Shown piece after piece: positions 11,768 to 22,169 of a stretch of DNA of 64,000 nt. The stretch comes from Zygnema cylindricum (Eukaryota; Streptophyta; Zygnematophyceae; Zygnematales; Zygnemataceae). Positions within the stretch are counted from its first letter, which is position 1, and each line of letters starts with the position of its first letter. The stretch covers positions 23,071 to 87,070 of the forward strand of contig JBBHKE010000658.1 in NCBI GenBank assembly GCA_037447655.1, read 5' to 3'. Position numbers and translations under genes: made by a program. The notes beneath the pieces were generated by a model that worked only from the letters and a program-made list of their open reading frames with translations, ran no database searches and had not been told where the DNA came from.

Positions 11768-14675
11768 TTGAGTTAATTTGATTATTCTTTTCTCTCTATC
11801 TCTTTCCATCTGAATTCCCAAGATATATTCTGCCTCTCCTAAGTCTTTCATGTCAAATCTGCTCCTTAAATCTTTTTTTAACTTAATTATCTTTTCCATA
11901 GACTTACTTAATACCAGCAAATCATCTACATAGATGGCAATAAAAATCTCTCCCTCATCCTCAAACATGTAAATTGAGTGGTTAGAGCTGCTTCTGACAT
12001 ATCCCAGATTAGTTAGGAATTCATCCGGTTTCTTATTCCATTGTCTAGGAGCCTGTTTCAGCCCATACGAAAGCTTGATAAGTATGCAAACCTGACTCTC
12101 TTCTTCTTCTTTCACAAATCCTTCTGGTTGTTTCATGAAAATCTCTTCCTCTAGCTCACCATTAAAGAAGGCAGTTTTAAGATCCATCAGATGGATCTCC
12201 ATGTCTTCCGTTACAGCTAGACTGAGGATAATCTTTACTGAGGGAAAGCGTACAACTGAATCAAAGGTCTCTTCATATTCAATTCCCTTCTTTTGAGTGA
12301 AACCCTTTGTTACTAGTCTTGCCTTATACCTCTCAACTGTATTATCTGGATTTAGTTTTAGTTTAAACACCAATTTACACCCAATCGGTTTTTTCTGTTT
12401 GGAGGGCAGTCCACTAATTATCATGAATTGGCTTCCATAATGGGAGCCATCTCATCATTAATGGTTGTGACCCATCTGTCCTTCCTAGGACTAGTTACTT
12501 CCTTTGAGTAATTATGGGGTTCATTTAGGAGTGACAGTTTTTTTAACTTGTTCGCTGCCAGTTTTTCTTACAGCCTTTTTGTTGCTCCTTCACCTTCCCT
12601 CAAACTCGGAGGCAAGAATGGATGGTAATCTGGGGTTTCTCTGAACCACTTCATCTGTTCCCTTTTTCATGGAGTGAGATTCTACTTCCTCCTCCTCTGA
12701 GTGAGCTGGTAGTTGCGAATCGAATAGTGGCTCGCTCTCGATGTGAGTTGCTTCTCAATGTGCAGTGATCTGTTGAGTCATGTTGTTGATTCATGTTGTT
12801 GTGAAGCAAGTCTGAATTTACTTCACTTTCTGATTCGAATATGACGTTGATAATTTTTCAATACTTGAAGGAATCTACAAATTTCCTTTCATCCATCACC
12901 ACAAGATGTTTCACCATAATAATGTCTTGCTTCCCTTTGTCATCTTCATCATACCCCATTAAGTATCCAAGTTTTCCCGGAGCATCCAGTTTCTAGTTAG
13001 ATTTGTCAATGTTCAAACTATATATTTGGCTTCCAAACAAAGTTAGATTAAACACACTTGGCTTCCAACCGATCCATCTCTCATACAGTGTTTTCCCCTT
13101 TGACAGGTGAGGTAATAACTCTATTTTTAATATAGTTTGCACAATTCATGGCTTCTGCCCAGTAGCATCTTCCTATTTTCTTATCTGTTAGCATACTCCG
13201 GGCAGTGTCACCTAAAGTTCTGTTCAACCTTTCAGCTACACCATTCTGTTCTGGATTATCTGGAACCGTTTTTTGGTGTTGCACTCCCTCATCTTTCAAG
13301 AACTCTTCAAACTGATTAGATGTGTATTCCCCCCCCATTATCACTCCTAATTCTCTTAATGGGAGTTCCATGAAGCTTTTCACTCCAAGCTTTGTACCCT
13401 TTAAAGTATATCGGTGCCTCGGACTTTGATTTAAAAAAATGAACTCTCTAGTATCTAGACCAATCATCAGTTATAGTGAGCATGAATATTTCCCCTCCCA
13501 CTAAGTGGCTGGTCCCCAAATATTTGTGTGGACCAGATCCAAGACCTTTTCTCCTTTATATTTAACAGATTTGGGAAAGGGCAATGTTGGGCCTTACCTT
13601 GGGCACATCCGCCACAATCACTCATCATGTCATTACCCCCAAACTTAATACCTTCCACTACTCCCAGCCTTTTCATTTATATCAATCAGTCTAGATGCAT
13701 ATGACCCAAACGTTTATGCCATATCATCATATCAAGGACACCAACATAATAAGCTCTTTTCTTTTCATTACTCATGTTCACCCCAAATATTCTTTGGCTG
13801 CCCTTCTCAACCGTAAAGTACATCGCATCATCAAACTTAGCTGTAAAGAATCCTTTATTAGTGTAGGTCTCAAAGTCTTTTTCATCCAAAACACAAGTTG
13901 AGATCAGATTCTTACTCAGCTGAAGTATGTAAAGCACATCTGAGAAAGTGACTATGGACATATGACCTTTCACTAGTACTTTGAGATCTACCGATCCCAC
14001 AAAGTCTTTAGTCACTATTGTCCCATCCCCGTACTCTATCTCTACGGTGGGAATCTTCCTCAGCTTTGTAAACAACTGTTTTTCACGGCACATATGCATT
14101 CAGGCACCTGAGTCTATGATCCAACCTTCTTTCGGAGCTTCTCGGAGAGCTTCGAGCGCAAACTTCTGCTTTTATGGGATCTTTGTCTCCTCCAATTTCT
14201 CATTGAGGAGAAGTTCTCTGTCATCCTCATCAGAGATCTCTTGATCTATGAGTTATCCGTTTACTTGTGTAGTCACAAGTGCCTTTTTCTTTCCTCCAGA
14301 AGATCCATCTGTATAGTTCCCTTTGAGCCTTAGCTCAGATAGCTTGGTGTACTCTACCATGTAGTGACCTGGTTTCTTGCAAAAAAGGTAGAGTCTTTTC
14401 GGAGTCCTGGATCCTCCTTGTTGATTTCCACCTTAGCCAACATCTCCATAAGGTTTCTTCGGATCTTTGTTCCACCGGTCTGTTCTAGCGGCCAAAGCTT
14501 AGATGCTCTTTGATCCTCTTTGGATCTCAATGGTGTTCTCTCAGACAAGAATTATTCACACAACCGAGCTCCAGATCCATAGGCTGTCATCCAGACCTTG
14601 AACTCGATTTACCATATTCTCGTAATCATCTAGTAGCTTCATGATCAATGTATTGACCTTTCCTTTCGTGGTTCT
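11768..14675 (-). pseudogene. Copia element B, fragment 2: gag C-terminus to RT, decayed
   Basis: Minus-strand degenerate gag-pol homologous to element A. Visible pieces: gag (NMVNRVQGLDDSLWIWSSVV near 14600); protease after a lost start (MHMCREKQLFTKLRKIPTVE near 14095, with the DSGA site itself in 'ctgagtctatgatcc'); integrase zinc region (MIWHKRLGHMHLD, CGGCAQGKAQ) and DDE core (DNPEQNGVAERLNRTL near 13240); RT (YKARLVTKGFTQKKGIEYEE near 12300, YVDDLL near 11915). Numerous stops and frameshifts make it non-functional. Interrupted at 14675 by element A. Confidence 0.9.
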
Positions 14676-15724
14676 TGAAACTCTGAGACCTCCATAAGTC
14701 CTCAGAGTGGACAGCTTCCAAGAAGCCTCTAGGATAATCCTGACCCCTTTGTGTTTAAGCAAAAATAACTGCCACCTTGGCAGACAAAAACTCTGACCAA
14801 CTTCACCCCTGTGAAGACAAGACTCCCCTGAGTCGATAGCAAAAAGAATCTCTGAATTTGCTCCCCTGAGCAGTAAGTTATGGAGGGTCAAAGTTGACCT
14901 TTTGTACAGAAGCTCTCTGGGAGAGGGGGTCCTATCTTCTAATTTTTCTAAGTCCTATCTCTCTCACAGACTCTATCTACTGATGTACGGAACCAATCAG
15001 AATTGAGTTCCGTACGCAAAAGTACAGCTGCCGGTGTACTTTATGTACGGACATTGTACGACATTGCCAAAATGTCGACACATGTCAAATCAGGATTCGT
15101 TGCCATAATCTCCGGAGATTCCACAATCCAACGGAATTTCGCCACGCGTCATCCGATGTGGCGATGGCCACAAACCGCCGAAATCTTCCTCCGCGATCTC
15201 GGCGCTAATACCGGCCGTCCGATTAAATTCGGCTTTAATCGTAGCCGTAATAAATACATGTGAGGTATTAGTTTCATTTACGAAACAAATGCGCGGTACT
15301 GATTTGGGTCCGTACTGTTAGTCGTACATTATATATTACTGGATCTATGTATCCCGTATTTCATTGCAGTTAAATGGTTTTTCGCACGTATACCTATTTA
15401 AATAACTATCAAACTATATGCTACGTAACATTACCGTTAGACTAAACGGCTAAGGCTACCGGCTATTTCCTGTCTGCCGGCCGGTAGGTACAAGGATCAA
15501 ATCCTCCCGCCGGCATATAAATTTTACTTAAATAAATAAACCCTAATATAAATTTCCCGTAAACCTCAGGATAGCCAAGGTAGCCATGGCTCTAGCTATC
15601 TCTCCAATTTCTCAGTGACTGCGACAAGTTTGAGAGTTGGAGAGAGAAGTTAGAGATAGACTGCCTCGACTTCTATATTTCTTTTCAGACCTAGAAAATA
15701 CTAATAAAACCATTAGTTTCTACA
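14676..15724 (-). repeat. 3' LTR of element A
   Basis: 1049 bp, near-identical to 20074-21122. It includes a TTATTTAAATAG box near 15400. On the opposite strand (15437-15514) is a tRNA-like segment with an A-box-like TAGACTAAACGG and B-box GATCAAATC at 15495-15503, whose flanks TGCCGGCCGG and CCGCCGGCA can pair. Confidence 0.95.
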
Positions 15725-15737
15725 CTCCCCTTATTTT
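15725..15737 (-). other. Polypurine tract of element A
   Basis: The minus strand reads AAAATAAGGGGAG immediately before the TGTAGAAACT start of the 3' LTR and immediately after the gag-pol stop codon. This is the expected plus-strand DNA primer site. Element C has the related AAAATAAGGCGAG at 26501-26513. Confidence 0.85.
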
Positions 15738-18700
15738 CTAGTCAATCTTTAATTTCAGACCACACTTCTCCCTGCAAAAAATTAGCTTAGGGGAAGGCAC
15801 AGGTTTGGTCATCATATCTGCTACCATCTCACTATCTGGTCTGTACTCTAAACTGATTATTTTGTTTTCTACTTTCTCTCTAACAAAGCTGAGTCTGATG
15901 TCCATGTGTTTGGCTTTAAAATGGTGTTTAGGATTGGCAGAAATAGCGATTGCTGCCTGATTATCACAAAATATTTTCTGCACACCACTCTTAAGGTGAC
16001 CAAGCTCACCAAGCAAAGACTTGACCCACATCAATTCTTTTACAGCAGAGCAAGAGGCCATATACTCAGCCTCCATGGTGGACTGAGCAATAACCTTTTG
16101 CTGTTTGCTACTCCAACAGCAAGCCCCATCACCCACATATAATACATATCCAGAAGTACATCTCCTCATCGGAGCATCACCATAACTGGCATCACTCCAA
16201 GTAGTGATGTCAGTATTCTCCCCACCCAAATGCAACCATAGATCTCTAGTTCCTACCAAGTATCTAAGGACTCTCTTAGCTGCCTCCCAATCCTTCTTAG
16301 TGGGAGCATTTAGACTTCTACTCAGCACTCCTATAGCTGCAGCTAAATCCGGCCGGGTACAATTCATAAAATAGATTAGACTTCCCACTACTTGCCTGTA
16401 AGGAATAGTCTGCATGAACTTCTGTTCATCAGGAGATAATTCCTCGTCTAAGACTATGACTCCTTCTTCCTCACTCCCCTCACTTCCCTTCTTCAATTCT
16501 ATTGGAGTTGTACAACTATTAGCTTTATCCATTTGAAATTTTTCAAGCATGTTCCCTATTGCTTCCTTTTGAGTCAATCTTATATTTTTTCTTTCACGGT
16601 CTCTCTCTACTTGAATTCCCAAAATATATTTTGCTTCCCCCATATCCTTCATTTCAAATCTCCCCTTAAGATCGGTTTTCAGTTTATTAATTTTTTCCAT
16701 TGATTTACTTAAAACAAGCAAATCATCAACATAAATTGCAATAAATATAAAACCTTCCTCATCTTCGAAAACATAGATTGAGTGATCTGAGCTGATCCGA
16801 ATATATCCTAGACCGGTAAGAAACTCATCAAGCTTCTTATTCCACTGTCGAGGCGCCTGTTTCAAACCATAAAGAGATTTAATCAGCCGGCATACCTTAC
16901 TCTCCTCTCCTTCTTCCACAAACCCTTCGGGTTGTCGCATGAAGATCTCCTCTTCCAATTCTCCATGCAAAAAGGCTGTTTTGATGTCCATCTGATGCAC
17001 TTCCATGTCTTCCGCCGCTGCTAAACTGAGAAGTATGCGGACGGAGGGAAATCTGACCATCGGGGCAAAGGTTTCCTCGTAGTAAATTCCTTCCTTTTGT
17101 GTAAATCCCTTTGCCACTAATCTGGCCTTGTAGCGCTCGATTGTGTTATCTGGGTTCAGTTTTAGTTTGAAAACCCACTTACAACCGATTGGTTTTCGGT
17201 TAGGTGGACAGTCCACCAGCTCCCAAGTATCGGCTGCCATGATTGAAGCCATCTCCTCATTGATGGCTGTCTTCCACCGGTTTCTTTCTGGACAAGTCAT
17301 CGCCTCTCGATAAGTTTGAGGTTCATCTTGATGAGATAGTTTAGTTACCTTGTTATTAACCTGTTTTTCTTGCAGTCTTTTGCTACTTCTCCTCCCCCCC
17401 TCAAAATCTGAGGCCGGAATAGATGGTTCTCGTGGATTCTTTCGAACAAACTCGGCTTCTCCCCTATCCATTGATTCGGAATCAATTTCCACCACGTCTT
17501 CCGCTTCGAGTAGAGTTGTCACTGGAGTTTCCACAGCCGAGTCCTTTTCGGTCTGATTTGTTCCTGCAAGAATGTCATCGTCTCTAAAACCTGGAAAGTT
17601 AGGAAGCTCAAAGTCATCAGAATTTTCTGACTCAAATCTGATTTTTACTGACTTTGTATATTTGAAGGGATCCACAGACTTTCCTTCATCCATAACTACT
17701 AGATGCTTTACTAAGATTATATCTTCTCTTTTTAGATCATAAACTCTATATCCTTTAACATCCTCATCATATCCTAATAAGTATCCCGGTTTTCCTTTAG
17801 GATCTAGCTTCCAATTAGACCGATCTGTATCTAGACTGAATACTTGACTGCCGAAAACCTTTAAATGAGATAAGTCTGGTTTCCGGCCTGTCCATCTCTC
17901 ATAAGGTGTTTGATCTTTTATAGCTGAAGTAAGAACTCTATTTTTGAGGTAATTAGCACAGTTCATTGCTTCTGCCCAAAACCTTTTTCCTATCTTCTTA
18001 TCCGACAACATACTTCTAGAACTATCACTTAGTGTTCTATTTAACCTTTCAGCTACCCCATTCTGTCCCGGATTTTCTGGAACTGTCTTTTGGTGTTGAA
18101 CCCCATCTTCCCTCAAAAAATCCTCAAACTGGTTAGAAGTATACTCTCCACCATTGTCACTCCTTACTCTCTTGATTGGAGTTTCATGGAGTTTTTTGCT
18201 CCATGCTTTATATTGTCTAAAACAGTCCTCAGCCTCTGACTTGTTTTTCAAAAAATATACTCGCGAATACCGAGACCAATCATCAGTTATAGTCATCATA
18301 AATCTCTTCCCCCCCGGTGAGGTCACTCTAGCCGGTCCCCAAATATCTGTGTGTACTAGATCTAGAAGTTTTTCTCCCTTGTAGGTGGCTGTTTTTGGAA
18401 AGGGTAATCTGTGTGCTTTACCTTGATCACACCCACTACAATCACTTATATCATCACTCTCACTGAACTGAATCCCTTCCACCACTCCCATCTTTTTCAT
18501 CTCTCTTAACTTATCTAGATTCATATGCCCAAGCCTCTTATGCCACATCATAATATCATGAACACCAGCATAATAAAGTTTCTTCGTTTCATTACTTAAG
18601 ATCAGCCTAAACATCCCATGGCTACCTTTCTCAGCAATGAAATAGACATCCTCCTCAAAACTAGCAGTAAAGACTCCTTCCCTAGTGCTAGTGAAAAAAC

Positions 18701-20093
18701 CCTTATCATCTAATACTGATGTAGAGATAAGGTTTTTGTTCAGCTCCGGAATAAACAATACATCGGAGAATGTTAATATGGATGTCTTTCCTTTTACTAA
18801 CACTTTCAGGTCTACCGATCCTACAAGAGTAGTGGTGACTATCCTCCCATCCCCGTACTCTATCTCTACGGTGGGAATCTTTCTTATCTTAGTGAACAGG
18901 TGTCTATCCTTACACATGTGCATCGAGGCACCTGAATCTATAATCCAGCCTGCTTCACCTTTCAATCCACCGTAAGCACATTTCTGCCTTCGTGGAATTT
19001 CAACCTCAGTTTTCGCCTCCAACTCCTCATCCAAAAGGAGCTCATCGTCCTCGTCCTCGGATTCCGCCTCAAGTACCTGTGTGACAAGGGCCTTTTTCTT
19101 TCCTCTCGGGGTACCACCGGTCTGCCCCTCCTTTAACCGAAGCTCGGTTAGCTTGGTGCACTCTGCCATATAGTGCCCCGGTTTCTTACAAAAATGACAT
19201 AAACCTTTGGGAGCCCTTGGTTCGAACTCGCCAACCTGTTTTTTCTGCTCCCTACCCCCATAGTTTCCGACTGGTTTCCGGGAATCCTTGTTCCTCCAAT
19301 CGGTCGCTGTTGCCAAGGCTTGGCCACTCTTTCCTCCCCTTCGGATCTCAATCGTATTCTCTCGAACGAGAATCATCCCTACCACTGAGTTCCATATCCA
19401 CCTTGAGTCCGGCAAGTCCTGCACACGGTTGACTATGTTCTCGAACTCATCAGGTAACTTCATTAGTAAACAGTTAACTTTTTCTTTTTCACTAAAAACT
19501 TTACCCGCACTCTCTAGCTCCATGAAGACTGTAGCAAGCTCATTGCAAAAATCCAACATATTTCCCCCTTTGTATACATTCTCCTTAACTTTCTGATCAG
19601 CCAACTGTTGTTGCTGAATCGTACCACTTCGGTACATCTCTATGAGAGCCATCCAAAGATCGTATGCCCTCTCTACCTGCAAATGAGGACATGCAAGTCC
19701 TTGAGTGAGATGGCGTAGGATGAAGTGCTTTGCTTCCATATTGTTGAAGTCCCAGGTTTCAGTATCATTCTCCTTGTTCCTCGGAATAGGTGACATGAAT
19801 GCTAAACCAGTTGCTATTGGTGTGGTCGCCTCCTTCTCCTTTCCTTTGTCCACCACCTCTCCTTCCTTTGTTTCCTCCGTTGAAGGTGAATCCTCTTTCC
19901 TGTTGAATCTGCTTCCTTTAAACCCTGGAGGAATTCCAAGACTTGATCGCCCCAATCGTCCACTCACTATCCCCCAAAACCTTTTTTCGCATAGAGCTCC
20001 TATCATCATACTTTCCCAGTATATGAAGCCAGTTCCATTAAAGATTGGTACCCTAGAGGGTGGGCTTATAACCTGAAACTCTGAGACCTCCAT
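15738..20093 (-). CDS. Copia gag-pol polyprotein (1451 aa), element A
   Basis: A single uninterrupted ORF with canonical Ty1/copia order. Gag has a zinc knuckle, CHFCKKPGHYMAEC, at about residues 296-309. Protease has WIIDSGAS at about 381. Integrase has a HHCC zinc domain (HKRLGHMNLDKL, CSGCDQGKAH, about 514-560), then a DDE core with VHTDIWGP (about 581), SDNGGEYTSNQFE and the E-containing NGVAERLNRTL. Reverse transcriptase runs from YKARLVAKGFTQKEG to the catalytic YVDDLL at about 1123. RNase H has TWSDASYGD and STMEAEYMA at about 1340. The ATG at 20093 lies 20 nt inside the 5' LTR; the aligned ATG is kept in elements B, C and D. All catalytic motifs look intact. Acts in cytoplasmic virus-like particles and nuclear integration (family knowledge). 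Confidence 0.95.
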   Translation of the reverse strand: MEVSEFQVISPPSRVPIFNGTGFIYWESMMIGALCEKRFWGIVSGRLGRSSLGIPPGFKGSRFNRKEDSPSTEETKEGEVVDKGKEKEATTPIATGLAFMSPIPRNKENDTETWDFNNMEAKHFILRHLTQGLACPHLQVERAYDLWMALIEMYRSGTIQQQQLADQKVKENVYKGGNMLDFCNELATVFMELESAGKVFSEKEKVNCLLMKLPDEFENIVNRVQDLPDSRWIWNSVVGMILVRENTIEIRRGGKSGQALATATDWRNKDSRKPVGNYGGREQKKQVGEFEPRAPKGLCHFCKKPGHYMAECTKLTELRLKEGQTGGTPRGKKKALVTQVLEAESEDEDDELLLDEELEAKTEVEIPRRQKCAYGGLKGEAGWIIDSGASMHMCKDRHLFTKIRKIPTVEIEYGDGRIVTTTLVGSVDLKVLVKGKTSILTFSDVLFIPELNKNLISTSVLDDKGFFTSTREGVFTASFEEDVYFIAEKGSHGMFRLILSNETKKLYYAGVHDIMMWHKRLGHMNLDKLREMKKMGVVEGIQFSESDDISDCSGCDQGKAHRLPFPKTATYKGEKLLDLVHTDIWGPARVTSPGGKRFMMTITDDWSRYSRVYFLKNKSEAEDCFRQYKAWSKKLHETPIKRVRSDNGGEYTSNQFEDFLREDGVQHQKTVPENPGQNGVAERLNRTLSDSSRSMLSDKKIGKRFWAEAMNCANYLKNRVLTSAIKDQTPYERWTGRKPDLSHLKVFGSQVFSLDTDRSNWKLDPKGKPGYLLGYDEDVKGYRVYDLKREDIILVKHLVVMDEGKSVDPFKYTKSVKIRFESENSDDFELPNFPGFRDDDILAGTNQTEKDSAVETPVTTLLEAEDVVEIDSESMDRGEAEFVRKNPREPSIPASDFEGGRRSSKRLQEKQVNNKVTKLSHQDEPQTYREAMTCPERNRWKTAINEEMASIMAADTWELVDCPPNRKPIGCKWVFKLKLNPDNTIERYKARLVAKGFTQKEGIYYEETFAPMVRFPSVRILLSLAAAEDMEVHQMDIKTAFLHGELEEEIFMRQPEGFVEEGEESKVCRLIKSLYGLKQAPRQWNKKLDEFLTGLGYIRISSDHSIYVFEDEEGFIFIAIYVDDLLVLSKSMEKINKLKTDLKGRFEMKDMGEAKYILGIQVERDRERKNIRLTQKEAIGNMLEKFQMDKANSCTTPIELKKGSEGSEEEGVIVLDEELSPDEQKFMQTIPYRQVVGSLIYFMNCTRPDLAAAIGVLSRSLNAPTKKDWEAAKRVLRYLVGTRDLWLHLGGENTDITTWSDASYGDAPMRRCTSGYVLYVGDGACCWSSKQQKVIAQSTMEAEYMASCSAVKELMWVKSLLGELGHLKSGVQKIFCDNQAAIAISANPKHHFKAKHMDIRLSFVREKVENKIISLEYRPDSEMVADMMTKPVPSPKLIFCREKCGLKLKID
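20059..20073 (-). promoter_or_regulatory. Primer-binding site of element A (initiator tRNA-Met anticodon arm)
   Basis: The minus strand reads GGTTATAAGCCCACC directly after the LTR end (...TTTCA). It matches the complement of the plant initiator tRNA-Met anticodon arm (GGUGGGCCCAUAACC) at 13 of 15 positions. Element C has the 15/15 version. It is also coding (gag VISPP). The assignment rests on recalled tRNA sequence. Confidence 0.65.
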
Positions 20094-21122
20094 AAGTCCT
20101 CAGAGTGGACAGCTTCCAAGAAGCCTCTAGGATAATCCTGACCCCTTTGTGTTTAAGCAAAAATAACTGCCACCCTGGCAGACAAAAACTCTGACCAACT
20201 TCACCCCTGTGAAGACAAGACTCCCTTGAGTCGATAGCAAAAAGAATCTCTGAATTTGCTCCCCTGAGCAGTAAGTTATGGAGGGTCAAAGTTGACCTTT
20301 TGTACAGAAGCTCTCTGGGAGAGGGGGTCCTATCTTCTAATTTTTCTAAGTCCTATCTCTCTCACAGACTCTATCTACTGATGTACGGAACCAATCAGAA
20401 TTGAGTTCCGTACGCAAAAGTACAGCTGCCGGTGTACTTTATGTACGGACATTGTACGACATTGCCAAAATGTCGACACATGTCAAATCCGGATTCGTTG
20501 CCATAATCTCCGGAGATTCCACAATCCAACGGAATTTCGCCACGCGTCATCCGATGTGGCGATGGCCACAAACCGCCGAAATCTTCCTCCGCGATCTCGG
20601 CGCTAATACCGGCCGTCCGATTAAATTCGGCTTTAATCGTAGCCGTAATAAATACATGCGAGGTATTAGTTTCATTTACGAAACAAATGCGCGGTACTGA
20701 TTTGGGTCCGTACTGTTAGTCGTACATTATATATTACTGGATCTATGTATCCAGTATTTCATTGCAGTTAAATGGTTTTTCGCACGTATACCTATTTAAA
20801 TAACTATCAAACTATATTCTACGTAACATTACCGCTAGACTAAACGGCTAAGGCTACCGGCTATTTCCTGTCTGCCGGCCGGTAGGTACAATGATCAAAT
20901 CCTCCCACCGGCACATAACTTTTACTTAAATAAATAAACCCTAATATAAATTTCCCGTAAACCTCAGGATAGCCAAGGTAGCCATGGCTCTAGCTATCTC
21001 TCCAATTTCTCAGTGACTGCGACAAGTTTGAGAGTTGGAGAGAGAAGTTAGAGATAGACTGCCTCGACTTCTATATTTCTTTTCAGACCTAGAAAATACT
21101 AATAAAACCATTAGTTTCTACA
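20074..21122 (-). repeat. 5' LTR of element A
   Basis: 1049 bp. Contains the gag start codon 20 nt before its 3' end. Carries the same TTATTTAAATAG box and antisense tRNA-like segment (about 20835-20912) as the 3' LTR. Confidence 0.95.
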
Positions 21123-21127
21123 GTTCT

Positions 21128-21169
21128 CGCCCACCCAACACTCTCCAACTCCATGTACAAATATGTTAG
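21128..21169 (-). pseudogene. Copia element B, fragment 3: short gag piece between A and C
   Basis: About 40 bp between the right target duplication of A and the left LTR of C. On the minus strand it encodes LYMELESVGW. That joins in frame with KVNTLIMKLL in fragment 2 across the excised element A, and with NDLA in fragment 4 across element C once the degenerate duplication is removed. Confidence 0.8.
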
Positions 21170-22169
21170 TGTTGAAATCACTAGATTTATGAAGTATTTT
21201 CTACGTATGAGTAGACTAATAAAAAGGACAAAAGCACAAGCATGCCTGCCTCCACCTTCTCTCTCTAGCCCCCATACTTGTTGTAGTCATTGAAGGTGAA
21301 CAAGAGTGGTGGAGCCATTGCTGCCTTTTTTCACAAGGAGGACTACAGAGTGACATAAGTCACTCTTAACAAAAAGGTTGAGTCCGACAAGACTCGAACC
21401 TCATACCAGCAAAGCTAGGCTTAGCCGTCAGCTTTAACCGGTCTGTCGTAGGAGTTCGTTTGACTACATAGGGTTAGATTTTAAACAGTGTGCAGGAACT
21501 CTAATCCGATTAACAGAATTACGGATAGAAAATATGGAGGCTACTTAACATATAGTGCGATCATGAATCCGCACGAAAGAAATGTACCGAACATTTAGTT
21601 CTACGGCTAATAAAAAAAGCCGGTTTGGATCGGACGGCATGCATTATCGCCGAGATCCAGAAATGGCCGCTTTGGCGTTTTTTGGGCGTGTCATGACTTG
21701 GCGAAACGTAGCAAGATAGTAATGGGAAGCTGGAATCCTAAAGAGCATAAGGACAAGTCCGGACAAGACAGACGTCCACTCTATGGCCTTGTCGTACATA
21801 GGCCGCACAAAAATGACATTGACCATTCTACCTTTATTTACTCTACACTTTTCTGAATGGTACGTACATCAGTAGATAGGGGTTGTGAGTGGGGTTTTGG
21901 ACTTAGGGAATTTAGGAGGTAGCCCCCTCTCTCCCTCGAAGCTTGTAAAAATATTAGTATCTTTGCCACTTGATAATTAGTCGAATGGTTGGGCGTTTTC
22001 AGTGATTTTTTTTTGCTGTGGGCTCATGGGAGTCAAGACAACACAGGGGTGGAGTCAGATTGTTCATTTGCTTGCTTCTGTAGCAGTGGTCTTTGAAGAA
22101 GAAGGGTTAGTCAAGAATTATCTAAAGGCTTAATGTATTTTGTAGTCGAATGGGGGACACAGAGTTGCA
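21170..22169 (+). repeat. 5' LTR of element C
   Basis: Starts TGTTGAAATCAC and ends ATGGGGGACACAGAGTTGCA, the last 20 nt forming the gag start. The antisense B-box GTTCGAGTC is at 21391-21399. Confidence 0.9.

Larger units (their letters stand above)
14676..21122 (-). mobile_element. Intact Ty1/copia retrotransposon A (6447 bp)
   Basis: Two 1049-bp LTRs (14676-15724 and 20074-21122) bound one long minus-strand gag-pol ORF. The target duplication GTTCT is exact at 14671-14675 and 21123-21127. LTR termini are TG...CA. A polypurine tract (AAAATAAGGGGAG) abuts the 3' LTR at 15725-15737. The primer-binding site GGTTATAAGCCCACC follows the 5' LTR at 20059-20073. I count about ten differences between the LTRs (about 1%), so insertion is fairly recent. 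It sits inside the gag of element B. Structurally it could be autonomous. Confidence 0.95.
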
